64,000 nucleotides of DNA, taken from Wandonia haliotis (GTDB lineage: Bacteria > Bacteroidota > Bacteroidia > Flavobacteriales_D > Crocinitomicaceae). The translations under genes and the position numbers were made by a program. Where the stretch lies: NCBI RefSeq assembly GCF_039523435.1, contig NZ_BAAAFH010000003.1, positions 1 to 64,000 on the forward strand, read 5' to 3'. Positions 9,155 through 17,675 of the stretch are shown here, one piece after another. The notes under the pieces were generated by a model. That model was not told the origin of the DNA and made no database searches. It was given only the letters and a program-made list of their open reading frames with translations. Each line of letters begins with the position of its first letter. Within the stretch, counting starts at the first letter, position 1.

Positions 9155-9931
9155 CTAGTTAAACGCTGCTTTCCGTTTTTCGATAAATGCAGTTGTACCT
9201 TCCTTAAAATCAGGTGTACCGAAACACTTTCCAAACTCTTCTACTTCGACTGTATAACCGTTTACACCTTCTTCGTAGTTTGCATTAATAGAACGAATCG
9301 CAGAAGCAATAGCTGTTCCTGAGTTGGCTGTGATTTTACCGGCAATTTTGTGTGCCAGGTCTAACAATTCCGCCTGTGGTACTACATGGTTTACCAATCC
9401 CCATGATTTTGCTTCTTCAGCAGAGATCATTCCCGCAGTAGCCACCATTTCCATAGCTTTGCCACGACCTACCAATTGTGCTAATCGCTGTGTCCCTCCG
9501 TATCCCGGAATAACACCCAAAGAAACTTCCGGTAAGCCCATTTTTGCATTATCCGAAGCAATACGGATATGAGATGACATGGCTAACTCCAATCCGCCTC
9601 CCAGCGCGAAACCATTCACCGCAGCAATAACCGGCTTTGTCATATTTTCCACATAGTTAAAAAGTAACTCGTGCCCTTTTGCGCTTAATTCTTTTCCTTG
9701 CGTTACATCAAAATGAGCAAACTCTTTTATATCTGCCCCTGCAACAAATGCCTTTTCTCCGCTACCAGTCAGAATAACTGCACGCACGCCTTGATCCGTA
9801 TTCGCTTCCGTAAGTGCTTTGTTCAATTCTTCGATTGTCTCTTTATTCAGTGCATTCAACTGGCTCGGGCGGTTAATCGTAATTACCGTTGTTTTCCCGG
9901 TCTTTTCTACTAAAAGATTATTGTATGACAT
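9155..9931 (-). CDS. Enoyl-CoA hydratase/isomerase family protein (crotonase)
   Basis: A 258-aa protein of standard crotonase length. The oxyanion-hole segments are AFVAGADIKEF and NGFALGGGLELAM, and the catalytic glutamate of enoyl-CoA hydratases is present in GLPEVSLGVIPGYGGTQRL. It probably hydrates short-chain trans-2-enoyl-CoA in fatty acid or amino acid breakdown, or acts as a crotonyl-CoA (3-hydroxybutyryl-CoA) hydratase; the sequence does not tell which. The gene lies 60 bases downstream of the small ribbon-helix-helix gene on the same strand, so read-through from the SPFH operon is possible. Confidence 0.9.
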   Translation of the reverse strand: MSYNNLLVEKTGKTTVITINRPSQLNALNKETIEELNKALTEANTDQGVRAVILTGSGEKAFVAGADIKEFAHFDVTQGKELSAKGHELLFNYVENMTKPVIAAVNGFALGGGLELAMSSHIRIASDNAKMGLPEVSLGVIPGYGGTQRLAQLVGRGKAMEMVATAGMISAEEAKSWGLVNHVVPQAELLDLAHKIAGKITANSGTAIASAIRSINANYEEGVNGYTVEVEEFGKCFGTPDFKEGTTAFIEKRKAAFN

Positions 9932-9991
9932 GTTTTTCTTTTTTTCGTAAAAATAACGTTTTTATGAGAGTAACAGGAAAGTTCTTCCTGT

Positions 9992-10168
9992 CTACTTTTC
10001 CTCTTTACCGGATTTGGGCTTGGGTTCTCTTTTCGCTTCCTGCAGAGCTTTATGAATAATCCACTCCAACTGACCATTAACACTTCTGAATTCATCAGCT
10101 GCCCACTTTTCCAGTGCTTCGAATTTATCGGTATCAATTCGCAGAAGAAATGATTTTTTATTTGCCAT
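9992..10168 (-). CDS. Arc-like ribbon-helix-helix small protein
   Basis: A 58-aa ORF starting MANKKSFLLRIDTDKFEALE. The short beta strand (FLLRID) followed by two helices (FEALEKWAADEF, VNGQLEWIIHKALQEAK) is the pattern of Arc/MetJ-type DNA-binding dimers, and the tail is Lys/Glu rich. Its ATG overlaps the stop of the upstream 53-aa gene by one base (TAATG), which points to translational coupling. Similar small Arc-family proteins are commonly annotated beside SPFH-domain genes. It may bind DNA, perhaps autoregulating, but no target is evident. Confidence 0.75.
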   Translation of the reverse strand: MANKKSFLLRIDTDKFEALEKWAADEFRSVNGQLEWIIHKALQEAKREPKPKSGKEEK

Positions 10169-10329
10169 TACTTTTTCACTTCACGTTCCAACAATACGGT
10201 AATTGAACCATTCGTATCCGAAATGGATATTGCTTTCCATCCGCCAACACATTCTTCATTCAAACGCTGTTCGAATTTCTCAAGCGATTCAAATGCTCTT
10301 TTTCTAATAAGTCTATATTTCGGATTCAT
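10168..10329 (-). CDS. DUF4177-like small protein
   Basis: A 53-aa ORF (begins MNPKYRLIRKRAFESLEKFE, ends VLLEREVKK). The pattern helix - CVGGWKAISIS - strand - ITVLLERE resembles the DUF4177 family of small alpha/beta proteins. It lies 13 bases downstream of the SPFH gene and is coupled by a one-base overlap to the ribbon-helix-helix gene, so the three form one unit. Function unknown. Confidence 0.65.
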   Translation of the reverse strand: MNPKYRLIRKRAFESLEKFEQRLNEECVGGWKAISISDTNGSITVLLEREVKK

Positions 10330-10342
10330 AATCTGCCGTTTT

Positions 10343-11197
10343 CTAATTATACAATGTTCCCGTATTCACAACAGGAGTTGCCTCTTTGTCTCCGCACAGC
10401 ACCACCATCAGATTGCTAACCATTGCTGCTTTCTTGTCCGCATCCAGTTGGATATCTGTTTTCTTGTCCAACTCTTCAATAGCCATCTCAACCATTCCTA
10501 CTGCTCCCTCAACGATTTTAAACCGGGCAGCAACGATAGCCGTAGCCTGTTGGCGCTTCAACATCGCCTGGGCAATTTCCTCCGCATAAGCAAGATAACC
10601 GATTCGCGCTTCCATCACTTCAATACCTGCCATTGCCAAACGTTCCGTAATTTCATCTTCAAGAGCTGTATTTACCTCATCCATTCCGGAGCGTAAGGTA
10701 ATTTCAGACTGGTCATCATCAAAATTATCGTACGGATATGAACCCGCCAACTTTCTGACAGCCGCATCTGTTTGTACCCGTACAAACTCTTCGTAGTGAT
10801 CAACCTCAAAAGCCGCCTTAAACGTATCCTTCACCCGCCAGACCAGAATTACATTTATTAAAATCGGATTTCCTACTTTATCATTCACCTTCACACGTTC
10901 ACTGTCAAAATTACGTGCCCGAAGTGAAATACTTTGCTTAGAATAAAACGGATTCGCCCAATAAAAACCATTCGCCCGTACAGTCCCTTTATAAGACCCA
11001 AACAGAACCAACACTTTTGAACCGTTTGGCTGTACAATAAAAAAACCAGGAAGAAGGAAGACCGCAAGTACGTCCAGCGTAATAAATGCAACCTTATTGG
11101 TCAGGGCAATACCCGCAATGCCTCCTGCAATTAAAACCAACACTGCCAACAGAATAAAATATCCATTAAAAGCAGACACATTCTTTTCTTTCTCCAT
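10343..11197 (-). CDS. SPFH/band 7 (prohibitin-like) membrane protein
   Basis: A 284-aa protein with two N-terminal membrane segments (about residues 10-32 and 36-56) followed by an SPFH domain (about 60-240) and a helical stretch rich in Ala/Glu (YAEEIAQAMLKRQQATAIVAA), typical of oligomerising prohibitin/stomatin-type proteins. Such proteins form large ring assemblies on the membrane and help organise membrane proteins or proteases. First gene of a three-gene unit with the two small genes downstream. ATG at 11197; no exact TAnnTTTG is visible upstream. Confidence 0.88.
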   Translation of the reverse strand: MEKEKNVSAFNGYFILLAVLVLIAGGIAGIALTNKVAFITLDVLAVFLLPGFFIVQPNGSKVLVLFGSYKGTVRANGFYWANPFYSKQSISLRARNFDSERVKVNDKVGNPILINVILVWRVKDTFKAAFEVDHYEEFVRVQTDAAVRKLAGSYPYDNFDDDQSEITLRSGMDEVNTALEDEITERLAMAGIEVMEARIGYLAYAEEIAQAMLKRQQATAIVAARFKIVEGAVGMVEMAIEELDKKTDIQLDADKKAAMVSNLMVVLCGDKEATPVVNTGTLYN

Positions 11198-11333
11198 AAT
11201 GATATTGTTTTGATATCACTAATATATAATAAAAAATGAAATATCTTCCGAATTTTTCAAAAAATCGGAAAACAGTCTTCCTACTGTACACACTATAGAT
11301 GGACAGCAAACTTACTTTGTTCCGTAACAGAAT

Positions 11334-11867
11334 TTATGATTTTCTAAGCCGCTTGTAGAGCTTTATCCCCATCATCAGACCTATGGCAACGGCAAAAAAG
11401 CCAACAGTACCCCAAATCCAGTTCAGGGACGATTTCAGAACGACAATAAACACAATGGCCACCAGTAATAGCGTAGCTACTTCGTTCCAGATACGTAGTT
11501 TTCCGGACGACCAGTTAAAAACACCTCTTTTCAATTGATTGAGAATACGCTGACAGGCAAAATGGTATACCAAGAGTACCACAACAAAACCTAATTTCAG
11601 ATGCATCCATCCCTGCGCCAGGTAACCGGGAACGAGTATCAGCATCCAGATACCGAACACAATTGTTAATACCATGGCCGGCCAGGTGATAATATACCAC
11701 AGTTTACGTTCCATAATTTCAAACTGATCTCTGAGTATTTTGCCTTCCGCTTCAGGTTTTTGAAGCGATTCCGTATGATAAATAAACAACCGGACAATAT
11801 AGAAAAGTCCTGCAAACCAACTTACTACAAAAATTATATGTAAGGCCTTTACCGTTCCTAAATCCAT
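11334..11867 (-). CDS. hemJ: Protoporphyrinogen oxidase HemJ
   Basis: I choose the ATG at 11867, giving 177 aa beginning MDLGTVKALHIIFVVSWFAG. This matches the HemJ N-terminus (HIIFVVxWFAGLFY, then FIYH), whereas the upstream in-frame extension has no counterpart in the family and would run through the promoter. Four to five membrane helices and the conserved MHLKLGF segment are present. HemJ oxidises protoporphyrinogen IX to protoporphyrin IX in haem synthesis at the inner membrane. The gene is divergent from the thioesterase gene. hemL (haem pathway) lies 8 kb away and is not linked. Confidence 0.87.
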   Translation of the reverse strand: MDLGTVKALHIIFVVSWFAGLFYIVRLFIYHTESLQKPEAEGKILRDQFEIMERKLWYIITWPAMVLTIVFGIWMLILVPGYLAQGWMHLKLGFVVVLLVYHFACQRILNQLKRGVFNWSSGKLRIWNEVATLLLVAIVFIVVLKSSLNWIWGTVGFFAVAIGLMMGIKLYKRLRKS

Positions 11868-11872
11868 GTGTC

Positions 11873-11880
11873 CAAATGTA
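11873..11880 (-). promoter_or_regulatory. -7 element of hemJ
   Basis: The minus strand reads TACATTTG, an exact TAnnTTTG match, ending six bases before the ATG at 11867. If used, the transcript would be leaderless or nearly so. No -33 TTG is found at the usual spacing. Confidence 0.4.
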
Positions 11881-11900
11881 CGCATTTTCACAATTCTGCT

Positions 11901-11908
11901 TACCTTTG
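11901..11908 (+). promoter_or_regulatory. -7 element of the thioesterase gene
   Basis: TACCTTTG matches TAnnTTTG and lies 17 bases before the ATG at 11926, arguing that this ATG, not an upstream in-frame codon, is the start. Confidence 0.5.
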
Positions 11909-11925
11909 TGCAAAAATTCAGAATA

Positions 11926-12438
11926 ATGAAGGCAAAGAAAGCTTCTGAGACACTGGCAATATCAACAAAAGTTGTTTTGCCCAATGATACCAATACATTA
12001 GGAAATTTGTTCGGTGGTCAGTTACTGGCGTGGATGGATGTAATTGCAAGTGTTTCAGCGCATCGTCATTGCAGAAGAGTTGTGGTTACGGCTTCTGTTA
12101 ATAATGTTGCTTTCAATGCTCCCATTAATCACTCATCGATTGTAACACTTGAGGCAAAGGTTTCCAGAGCCTTTAACTCGTCTATGGAGGTGTTTGTGGA
12201 TGTTTATGTCGAAAATCCGGTTACGGGAAATAAATTTCGTTCGAACGAGGCGATTTATACATTCGTTGCTGTCGATCAGAACGGAGGCCCGATCCAGGTT
12301 CCGGAACTGATTCCTGAGACACAAGAGGAAAAAGAACGCTATACGGCTGCTCTGCGAAGAAAACAGCTTGCATTGATTCTTGCCGGAAAAATGAATCCAA
12401 AGGATGCAAATGAGTTGAAAAAGTTGTTTGTCGATTAG
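11926..12438 (+). CDS. Acyl-CoA thioesterase (hotdog fold, YciA/BACH family)
   Basis: A 170-aa protein with the family signature NTLGNLFGGQLLAWMD near residues 25-40 and FRSNEAIYTFVAVD near 105-120. It hydrolyses acyl-CoA to free acid and CoA in the cytoplasm; chain length cannot be read from the sequence. The start at 11926 is preferred over an in-frame codon at 11866, because the 20 extra residues are not family-like and would overlap hemJ and its promoter. The stop overlaps the convergent GT9 gene stop by four bases. Confidence 0.87.
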   Translation: MKAKKASETLAISTKVVLPNDTNTLGNLFGGQLLAWMDVIASVSAHRHCRRVVVTASVNNVAFNAPINHSSIVTLEAKVSRAFNSSMEVFVDVYVENPVTGNKFRSNEAIYTFVAVDQNGGPIQVPELIPETQEEKERYTAALRRKQLALILAGKMNPKDANELKKLFVD

Positions 12439-13418
12439 TCAAATGCTTTTCTGACTTTGGTCGCGATTTCATCTATATTTTGATCATTCATACACTTAAA
12501 ATGTCCTTTTGGGCATTTTTGGTATCCGATTTTACTGCACGGACGGCAAGAAAGCTCTTTTTGCTCGAACAATTCGCTTCCCTCACCGGGAAGATAGGGA
12601 TACATTCCCAACTCCGGAGTGGTATTTCCCCAAATAGAAAAGATTCTTTTCTTAAAGGCACTTCCGATGTGCATTAACCCCGTGTCGTGTGTGACTAAAC
12701 AAACGGATTGTTTCACCAGTGAGGCACTTTGACCAAGTGTACATTTCCCCGCAGCATTGAACACATTGGACGAAGCGATTGCTGCCAATTGATTCCCCGT
12801 AAGTTCATCTTCTTTTCCTCCCAGCAGAACAACCGGAAGTTGTATTTTATGCACCAGTTCTTCGAGTTTTTCCAGAGGCAATCGTTTTGTAGCAAACTGT
12901 GCTCCCATTGCAATAGCAATATAACCCGTGTGGAAAATCTCCGGAAGAAAGCTCGTCACATCCACTTCTTCACTTTCCGGAATAAAGTAATCCAGTCCTT
13001 TTTGATCGTTGTTAACCCCCAGATGACGGACTGTTTCAAAATAGCGGTCGACAATGTGGAGATCCGGCATCATCTTCCATCCCAACCGCACGTACAGAAA
13101 CTTTTGGATATTTAATTTTGGAAACGACTTTGCTGGTCTTTTCAACTTGCGCTTTAGTCGTAGTGTACGTAAATTGTGATGCAGATCAATTATGTAATCG
13201 TACTGTTCGTTCTTCAATTCTTCGACTACCTCGTCTATATCTTTTTGAAAGGTAATGACCCGATCGATATACGGATTAGGAGCTACTATTCCTGTGAAGG
13301 GTTGTTTGGTAAGATAATGAACTTCTGCTCCGGTCTGTTCTTTGACAGCCCGTACAACTGGTGTAGTAAGAACAATATCCCCTATGGAGCTAAAACGAAG
13401 AATCAGAATTTTTTTCAT
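12435..13418 (-). CDS. Glycosyltransferase family 9 protein (ADP-heptose:LPS heptosyltransferase-like)
   Basis: A 327-aa protein starting MKKILILRFSSIGDIVLTTP, the GT9 N-terminal signature. The nucleotide-sugar segment VTHDTGLMHIGSAF and a C-terminal Cys-rich tail (CRPCSKIGYQKCPKGHFKCM) are also family marks. GT9 enzymes add heptose (or related sugars) to the LPS inner core on the inner face of the inner membrane. An upstream TTG at 13427 would add MSR, but it lies inside the -7 promoter element, so the ATG at 13418 is chosen. Stop overlaps the convergent thioesterase stop. Confidence 0.87.
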   Translation of the reverse strand: MKKILILRFSSIGDIVLTTPVVRAVKEQTGAEVHYLTKQPFTGIVAPNPYIDRVITFQKDIDEVVEELKNEQYDYIIDLHHNLRTLRLKRKLKRPAKSFPKLNIQKFLYVRLGWKMMPDLHIVDRYFETVRHLGVNNDQKGLDYFIPESEEVDVTSFLPEIFHTGYIAIAMGAQFATKRLPLEKLEELVHKIQLPVVLLGGKEDELTGNQLAAIASSNVFNAAGKCTLGQSASLVKQSVCLVTHDTGLMHIGSAFKKRIFSIWGNTTPELGMYPYLPGEGSELFEQKELSCRPCSKIGYQKCPKGHFKCMNDQNIDEIATKVRKAFD

Positions 13419-13424
13419 CCGCGA

Positions 13425-13454
13425 CAAAAATAGAACAACTCGTTGACCTTACAA
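13425..13454 (-). promoter_or_regulatory. Complete -33/-7 promoter of the GT9 gene
   Basis: The minus strand reads TTG (13452-13454), 19 bases, then TATTTTTG (13425-13432), an exact TTG/TAnnTTTG pair with correct spacing. Transcription would begin about 13420, only a couple of bases before the ATG at 13418, so the mRNA is probably leaderless. Confidence 0.7.
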
Positions 13455-13463
13455 TAGAATCTT

Positions 13464-16259
13464 TTAATGGGCATCCAGCCAGTTGTGACCAAACTCAGCT
13501 TCTACAGTCAGAGGTACAGCAAATTCTATCGCATGCTCCATTTCTTGTCGTACTAACGCTTCCATTCGCTCTTTCTCCTCCTTCACCACATCAAACACCA
13601 ATTCATCGTGTACCTGCAACAAAAGTCGGCTTTTCAGCTGCTCTTTCTTCATCGCATTCTGCACACGGATCATTGCCAGTTTAATGATGTCCGCAGCTGT
13701 ACCCTGTATAGGTGCGTTAATCGCATTTCGTTCAGCAAATCCCCGTACTACTGCATTATTCGAAGTAATATCCGGTAGGTATCGTCTTCGCTTCATGAGG
13801 GTCTCAACATATCCATGATCTCTTGCAAACGCAATAGATTCCTCCATGTAGGTTTTGATCCCCGGGTATTGTTCAAAGTAACTATCGATAATAGTTTTCG
13901 CTTCTGTTCTGGATATTCCCAGATTCTGCGCCAGTCCGAAAGCACTTTGCCCGTAGATAATTCCAAAGTTTACCGCTTTTGCATGGCTTCTTTGTTCCCG
14001 GCTGACTTCTTCCAGAGGAACATTGAAAACTCTTGCCGCAGTGGCTGCGTGAATATCTTTCCCTTCTTTAAAAGCCTCCATCATGTTCGGGTCTTTACTC
14101 AATACCGAAATAATACGCAATTCAATCTGGGAATAATCGGCAGCCATCAATTCAAAATTTTCATCGCGAGCCACAAAAGCCTTCCGGATTTCACGTCCTC
14201 TTTCGGTACGAATCGGGATATTCTGCAAATTCGGATTGTTGGAGCTCAATCTACCCGTTGCTGTAACCGTTTGCATATAGTTCGTATGAATTCTCCCATC
14301 TACAGGATCAGCAAGTGTAGGCAATGTATCTACGTATGTATTCTTCAACTTACGAAGTTGTCTGTATTCCAAAATCAACGGAACAATCGGGTGATCATTA
14401 CTGTGTTTGTTCAGAATATCTTCACTGGTTGCATACTGACCGGTCTTGGTTTTCTTTGCTTTTGCAGAAATTTTCAAATGCTCAAACAGGACGTCTCCTA
14501 ATTGTTTCGGAGAGTCAATATTGAACTCCATTCCTGCCAGTTCCAGAATCTCTTTTTCAAGTCTGTCGATGTGTTCCCCCAACTCCTTAGAATAGGTCTT
14601 TAGGTTTTCTATATCAATTGATATCCCTTCTTTCTCCATCTCTTGCAGAACCAATACCAAAGGCATTTCAAGATCATAGAACAGATTCTTCAGATGCGGT
14701 TTTTGCATTTCCGGCTCAAACAGTTCTTTTAGCTGCCAGGTGATATCAGCATCCTCACAGGCATAATCTTTAACCTCAGCCGGCTCCAAATCCCCCATAG
14801 AACGCTGGTTTTTACCTTTCTTCCCGATCAGATCTTCAATAGAAACGGGTTTATAATGCAAATAATACTCTGCCAACTGATCCATCCCGTGTTTACTCTC
14901 CGGCTGAATCAGGTAATGTGCCACCATGGTGTCAAAAACCGGACCTTCGATGGCAATTCCATACCGATCCAACACATGTGCATCGTATTTCATATTGTGT
15001 GCCACCTTCTCAATAACAGGACTTGTAAAAAAGTCGGCAAAGGGAGTTAAAATTTCTTTTGCTTTGTCAAAATCCTGCGGAATCGCTACATAATAAGCTT
15101 CTCTCTGTTTCCAGGATAAAGCCAACCCGACAATATCTGCATGCCGCGCCTCCAGCGATGTGGTTTCCGTATCAAAACAAACGGAAGGTTGTTTCAGCAA
15201 TTGAGCAAGTAATTCTTTTCTCTCTTCCGGTGTGGTAACCAGATGATACGATGGCTTTTCGGTTGCTATTGTTTTCAATTCCGCCGTTTCAGTTGGTGCC
15301 TGATTCTCTACCAGGGATTGGGTTCCGAACAGATCCAGTTGCCCCTCATCATTAACAGGAGCTGCAACAACGATTTCTTCACCGATCACCCGCTTTGCCA
15401 GGTTACGGAATTCCAGCTCAGTAAAGATCTCCTTAATCTTTTCTTCATCGACCGGAATAACCCGCAAATCCTCTTCATCCAACTCCACATCCACGTCCGT
15501 GATGATCGTCGCCAGCATTTTGGAAATCATCCCCTGCTCTGCAAAATTGATGACATTCTCTTTTTGCTTTCCTTTCAATTCATGAGAATGTTCAATCAGG
15601 TTTTCTACCGAGCCGTACTGGGCAATCAGTTTTTTCGCAGTCTTCTCTCCGATGCCCGGAATACCCGGGATATTGTCCACCGAATCGCCCCAGAGCCCCA
15701 GGATATCAATTACCTTTAAAGGGTCGTCCACTTCGAATTTTTCGCAGACTTCTTTCACCCCCAGAATTTCGGGACCATTCCCCATCCGGGAAGGTTTGTA
15801 CATAAAAATATGCTCCGACACCAATTGACCAAAATCTTTGTCCGGTGTCATCATATAGGTAACAAACCCTTCCTTTTCTGCCTTTTTTGCCAGTGTTCCT
15901 ATCACGTCATCCGCCTCAAAACCATCTCTCATCAGGATAGGAATATTAAACGCATCGATAATCCGTTTGATCGGTTCTATCATACTGCGAATATCTTCCG
16001 GCATTTCCTCCCGGTTGGCTTTATAAAAACTGTGTTCCTCTGCACGATTCGTTGTAGTCGGAGCATCAAACACCACCGCAAGGTGAGTCGGCTGCTCTTT
16101 TTTCATTACATCAATTAACGCATTTGTAAACCCAAAAGCCGCACTGGTATTCTGCCCCTTTGAATTTACCCTCGGGTTCTTCGAAAAAGCAAAATACGCT
16201 CTATAAATCAATGCAAACGCATCCAGTAAAAACAGTTTTTTTTCTGCGGGAGGAGTCAT
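13464..16259 (-). CDS. polA: DNA polymerase I
   Basis: A 931-aa protein with all three PolA modules. The 5'-3' exonuclease (about 1-300) has LLDAFALIYRAYFAF, DGFEADDVIGTLA and GIPGIGEKTAKKLI. The 3'-5' exonuclease (about 335-530) keeps the catalytic DTE motif in CFDTETTSLEA near residue 361, so proofreading should be active. The polymerase domain has motif A DYSQIELRI and motif C QVHDELVFD. It fills gaps and removes RNA primers in repair and lagging-strand synthesis. It is monocistronic, with an exact TAnnTTTG element upstream. Confidence 0.97.
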   Translation of the reverse strand: MTPPAEKKLFLLDAFALIYRAYFAFSKNPRVNSKGQNTSAAFGFTNALIDVMKKEQPTHLAVVFDAPTTTNRAEEHSFYKANREEMPEDIRSMIEPIKRIIDAFNIPILMRDGFEADDVIGTLAKKAEKEGFVTYMMTPDKDFGQLVSEHIFMYKPSRMGNGPEILGVKEVCEKFEVDDPLKVIDILGLWGDSVDNIPGIPGIGEKTAKKLIAQYGSVENLIEHSHELKGKQKENVINFAEQGMISKMLATIITDVDVELDEEDLRVIPVDEEKIKEIFTELEFRNLAKRVIGEEIVVAAPVNDEGQLDLFGTQSLVENQAPTETAELKTIATEKPSYHLVTTPEERKELLAQLLKQPSVCFDTETTSLEARHADIVGLALSWKQREAYYVAIPQDFDKAKEILTPFADFFTSPVIEKVAHNMKYDAHVLDRYGIAIEGPVFDTMVAHYLIQPESKHGMDQLAEYYLHYKPVSIEDLIGKKGKNQRSMGDLEPAEVKDYACEDADITWQLKELFEPEMQKPHLKNLFYDLEMPLVLVLQEMEKEGISIDIENLKTYSKELGEHIDRLEKEILELAGMEFNIDSPKQLGDVLFEHLKISAKAKKTKTGQYATSEDILNKHSNDHPIVPLILEYRQLRKLKNTYVDTLPTLADPVDGRIHTNYMQTVTATGRLSSNNPNLQNIPIRTERGREIRKAFVARDENFELMAADYSQIELRIISVLSKDPNMMEAFKEGKDIHAATAARVFNVPLEEVSREQRSHAKAVNFGIIYGQSAFGLAQNLGISRTEAKTIIDSYFEQYPGIKTYMEESIAFARDHGYVETLMKRRRYLPDITSNNAVVRGFAERNAINAPIQGTAADIIKLAMIRVQNAMKKEQLKSRLLLQVHDELVFDVVKEEKERMEALVRQEMEHAIEFAVPLTVEAEFGHNWLDAH

Positions 16260-16285
16260 AATTTATCTTTCAATTTGAATCATTT

Positions 16286-16293
16286 CAAAGGTA
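16286..16293 (-). promoter_or_regulatory. -7 element of polA
   Basis: The minus strand reads TACCTTTG (TAnnTTTG), 27 bases before the polA ATG. The nearest TTG upstream is 25 bases away, slightly beyond the usual spacing. Confidence 0.5.
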
Positions 16294-16614
16294 GTGAAAA
16301 ATTATTGTAGCAGAAGAACAAGAAGATCCGGGCAAGGAGTCCGGTAGGTTTGCATTGTGGTATTTTGGTCAATAGTTTTGCTATCTATATCTGCTAATTA
16401 ATTATATGCAGGATGTTTTTCTCCTTGCACGCCGAAGGTAAGTATATGCAAAGTAGGCGATTTCGGGCTTCAGACTTATCAAACTGTTACAGTTTTGTAA
16501 GAAGGAAAGAACACCTGGTAACAGTATGTATACTTTACATTCCTACTTTCCGCAAATACGCAAAACATAATTGCTAACTTGCGGGAGCAAACAAATAACA
16601 CAAGCTTTTACGGA
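16294..16614. other. Intergenic region between polA and a membrane-protein gene
   Basis: About 320 bases without a gene. It contains the upstream side of the polA promoter and short imperfect inverted repeats (AAACTG-TTA-CAGTTT near 16480-16495), but nothing I can assign. Confidence 0.4.
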
Positions 16615-17070
16615 ATGGAAGAGTTCACAACAGAGAAATTAATTCGGAAACTTGGTAAATCAGAAGGGTTTTCTATTGTGCTAATTTGCTTCGGTATATT
16701 TTATTTGTTTCTACAAAATTGGTCTGCTATTTATAATTTCCGTAGCCTTTTCAACTTTTTAAGTGCATTTACTCCTCTTTTATTCGGAACTGTCATATTA
16801 ATTAACAACGCAAATAGAATTAAAAAATTAAGAGGATCGTACGTCAAAATATCTAATCAAAAGATTGCTTTCAAATCAAGAGGAGTAGAATACCACTATG
16901 ATGACTCCAACTCCCTGGAAAGTATTGAAATACGGCTTTATGAAATTGTGTTTACAGAAACTGGCGGAACAAAAGGAACTCTCTATTTAGAAGACTATAT
17001 CGGAGACGGAGAGCAAAAGAAAATAAAAGAGTTACTTGCCCTTAATAAAGAAAATCTAAAGGCTAGATAA
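16615..17070 (+). CDS. Small membrane protein of unknown function
   Basis: A 151-aa protein with two N-terminal membrane helices (about residues 15-35 and 40-62) and a soluble C-terminal part (about 70-151) rich in Lys/Glu. This resembles the PH-like membrane-anchored proteins of Bacteroidota (short strand pattern ISNQKIAFKSRGVEYHYDDS), but I cannot name a family. The ATG at 16615 is chosen over a TTG at 16579 because the extension is polar and not needed for the first helix. Followed after 34 bases by a lipoprotein gene on the same strand. Confidence 0.6.
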   Translation: MEEFTTEKLIRKLGKSEGFSIVLICFGIFYLFLQNWSAIYNFRSLFNFLSAFTPLLFGTVILINNANRIKKLRGSYVKISNQKIAFKSRGVEYHYDDSNSLESIEIRLYEIVFTETGGTKGTLYLEDYIGDGEQKKIKELLALNKENLKAR

Positions 17071-17104
17071 TTGGTCGCAAATAAATTGAAAAATAATTTA
17101 TCCA

Positions 17105-17503
17105 ATGTATAGAACAGAAGCACGCACCCTGATTAAACGTATAGTAATCGCATCAGCAACAGTATTTACACTAGTAGTTCTGACAGGCTGTAAGACAACT
17201 AAAACATATACTGATTTTCATGCCCCATTACAGCCGGATAAGGTTGTTAGAGTTACTATCGAAATCCAGACTGATACAATAAGAATTCACTCTATTACAG
17301 CCCAACAGGAAATACAAGCGTTTATAACGGACCTGAATAGCGCACAAATTAATGGCATCTGGAAAGGCGCAAACTGGTCTAAGATAGTGCTACACTACAG
17401 TGACGGGGAAATGGTCTTTAACACAAACGGAAAAGTATTCGGACCACAATCAAATGGACAATTTTACGAATTGAGTGACAAGTATAATCAGTATTGGAAG
17501 TAG
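17105..17503 (+). CDS. Small lipoprotein of unknown function
   Basis: A 132-aa protein with a signal peptide ending in the lipobox LTGC (cysteine at about residue 29), so a lipid-anchored envelope protein. The mature part has alternating strands and the segment WSKIVLHYSDGEMVFNTNGK, typical of small Bacteroidota envelope proteins, without a recognised family. Likely cotranscribed with the upstream membrane protein. Confidence 0.6.
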   Translation: MYRTEARTLIKRIVIASATVFTLVVLTGCKTTKTYTDFHAPLQPDKVVRVTIEIQTDTIRIHSITAQQEIQAFITDLNSAQINGIWKGANWSKIVLHYSDGEMVFNTNGKVFGPQSNGQFYELSDKYNQYWK

Positions 17504-17537
17504 TTCATGTTTATACAGATTCAGGAAGTAAGAAATC

Positions 17538-17666
17538 ATGAAATGGAGTACCAATTGCTCTCCTTTCTTCAATGCCGGAAAGGAATGGTGGGGAACTTTC
17601 TTCTGGACAATCTATAACCCCGAGAAGAATTGGTATATTGGAATCTGTGGATCAGAAACCGATTAA
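17538..17666 (+). CDS. Possible 42-aa tryptophan-rich ORF
   Basis: An ATG-initiated ORF of 42 codons encoding 5 Trp and several aromatic residues (GKEWWGTFFWTIYNPEKNWY), ending 9 bases before the beta-lactamase ATG. An in-frame stop lies just upstream, so it is not an open extension of the preceding gene. The codon pattern looks protein-like. It may be a small gene, or the C-terminal scrap of a lost larger gene. Weakly supported. Confidence 0.3.
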   Translation: MKWSTNCSPFFNAGKEWWGTFFWTIYNPEKNWYIGICGSETD

Positions 17667-17675
17667 TTAAGAAAA

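Noticed and set aside
9910..10137. 75-codon minus-strand ORF over the ribbon-helix-helix gene
   Set aside because: It runs in another frame over the better supported 58-aa gene and the crotonase start; its translation has no family-like pattern.
11868..11993. Extended N-terminus for HemJ
   Set aside because: The extra 42 residues do not match HemJ, and the segment overlaps the divergent gene and its promoter.
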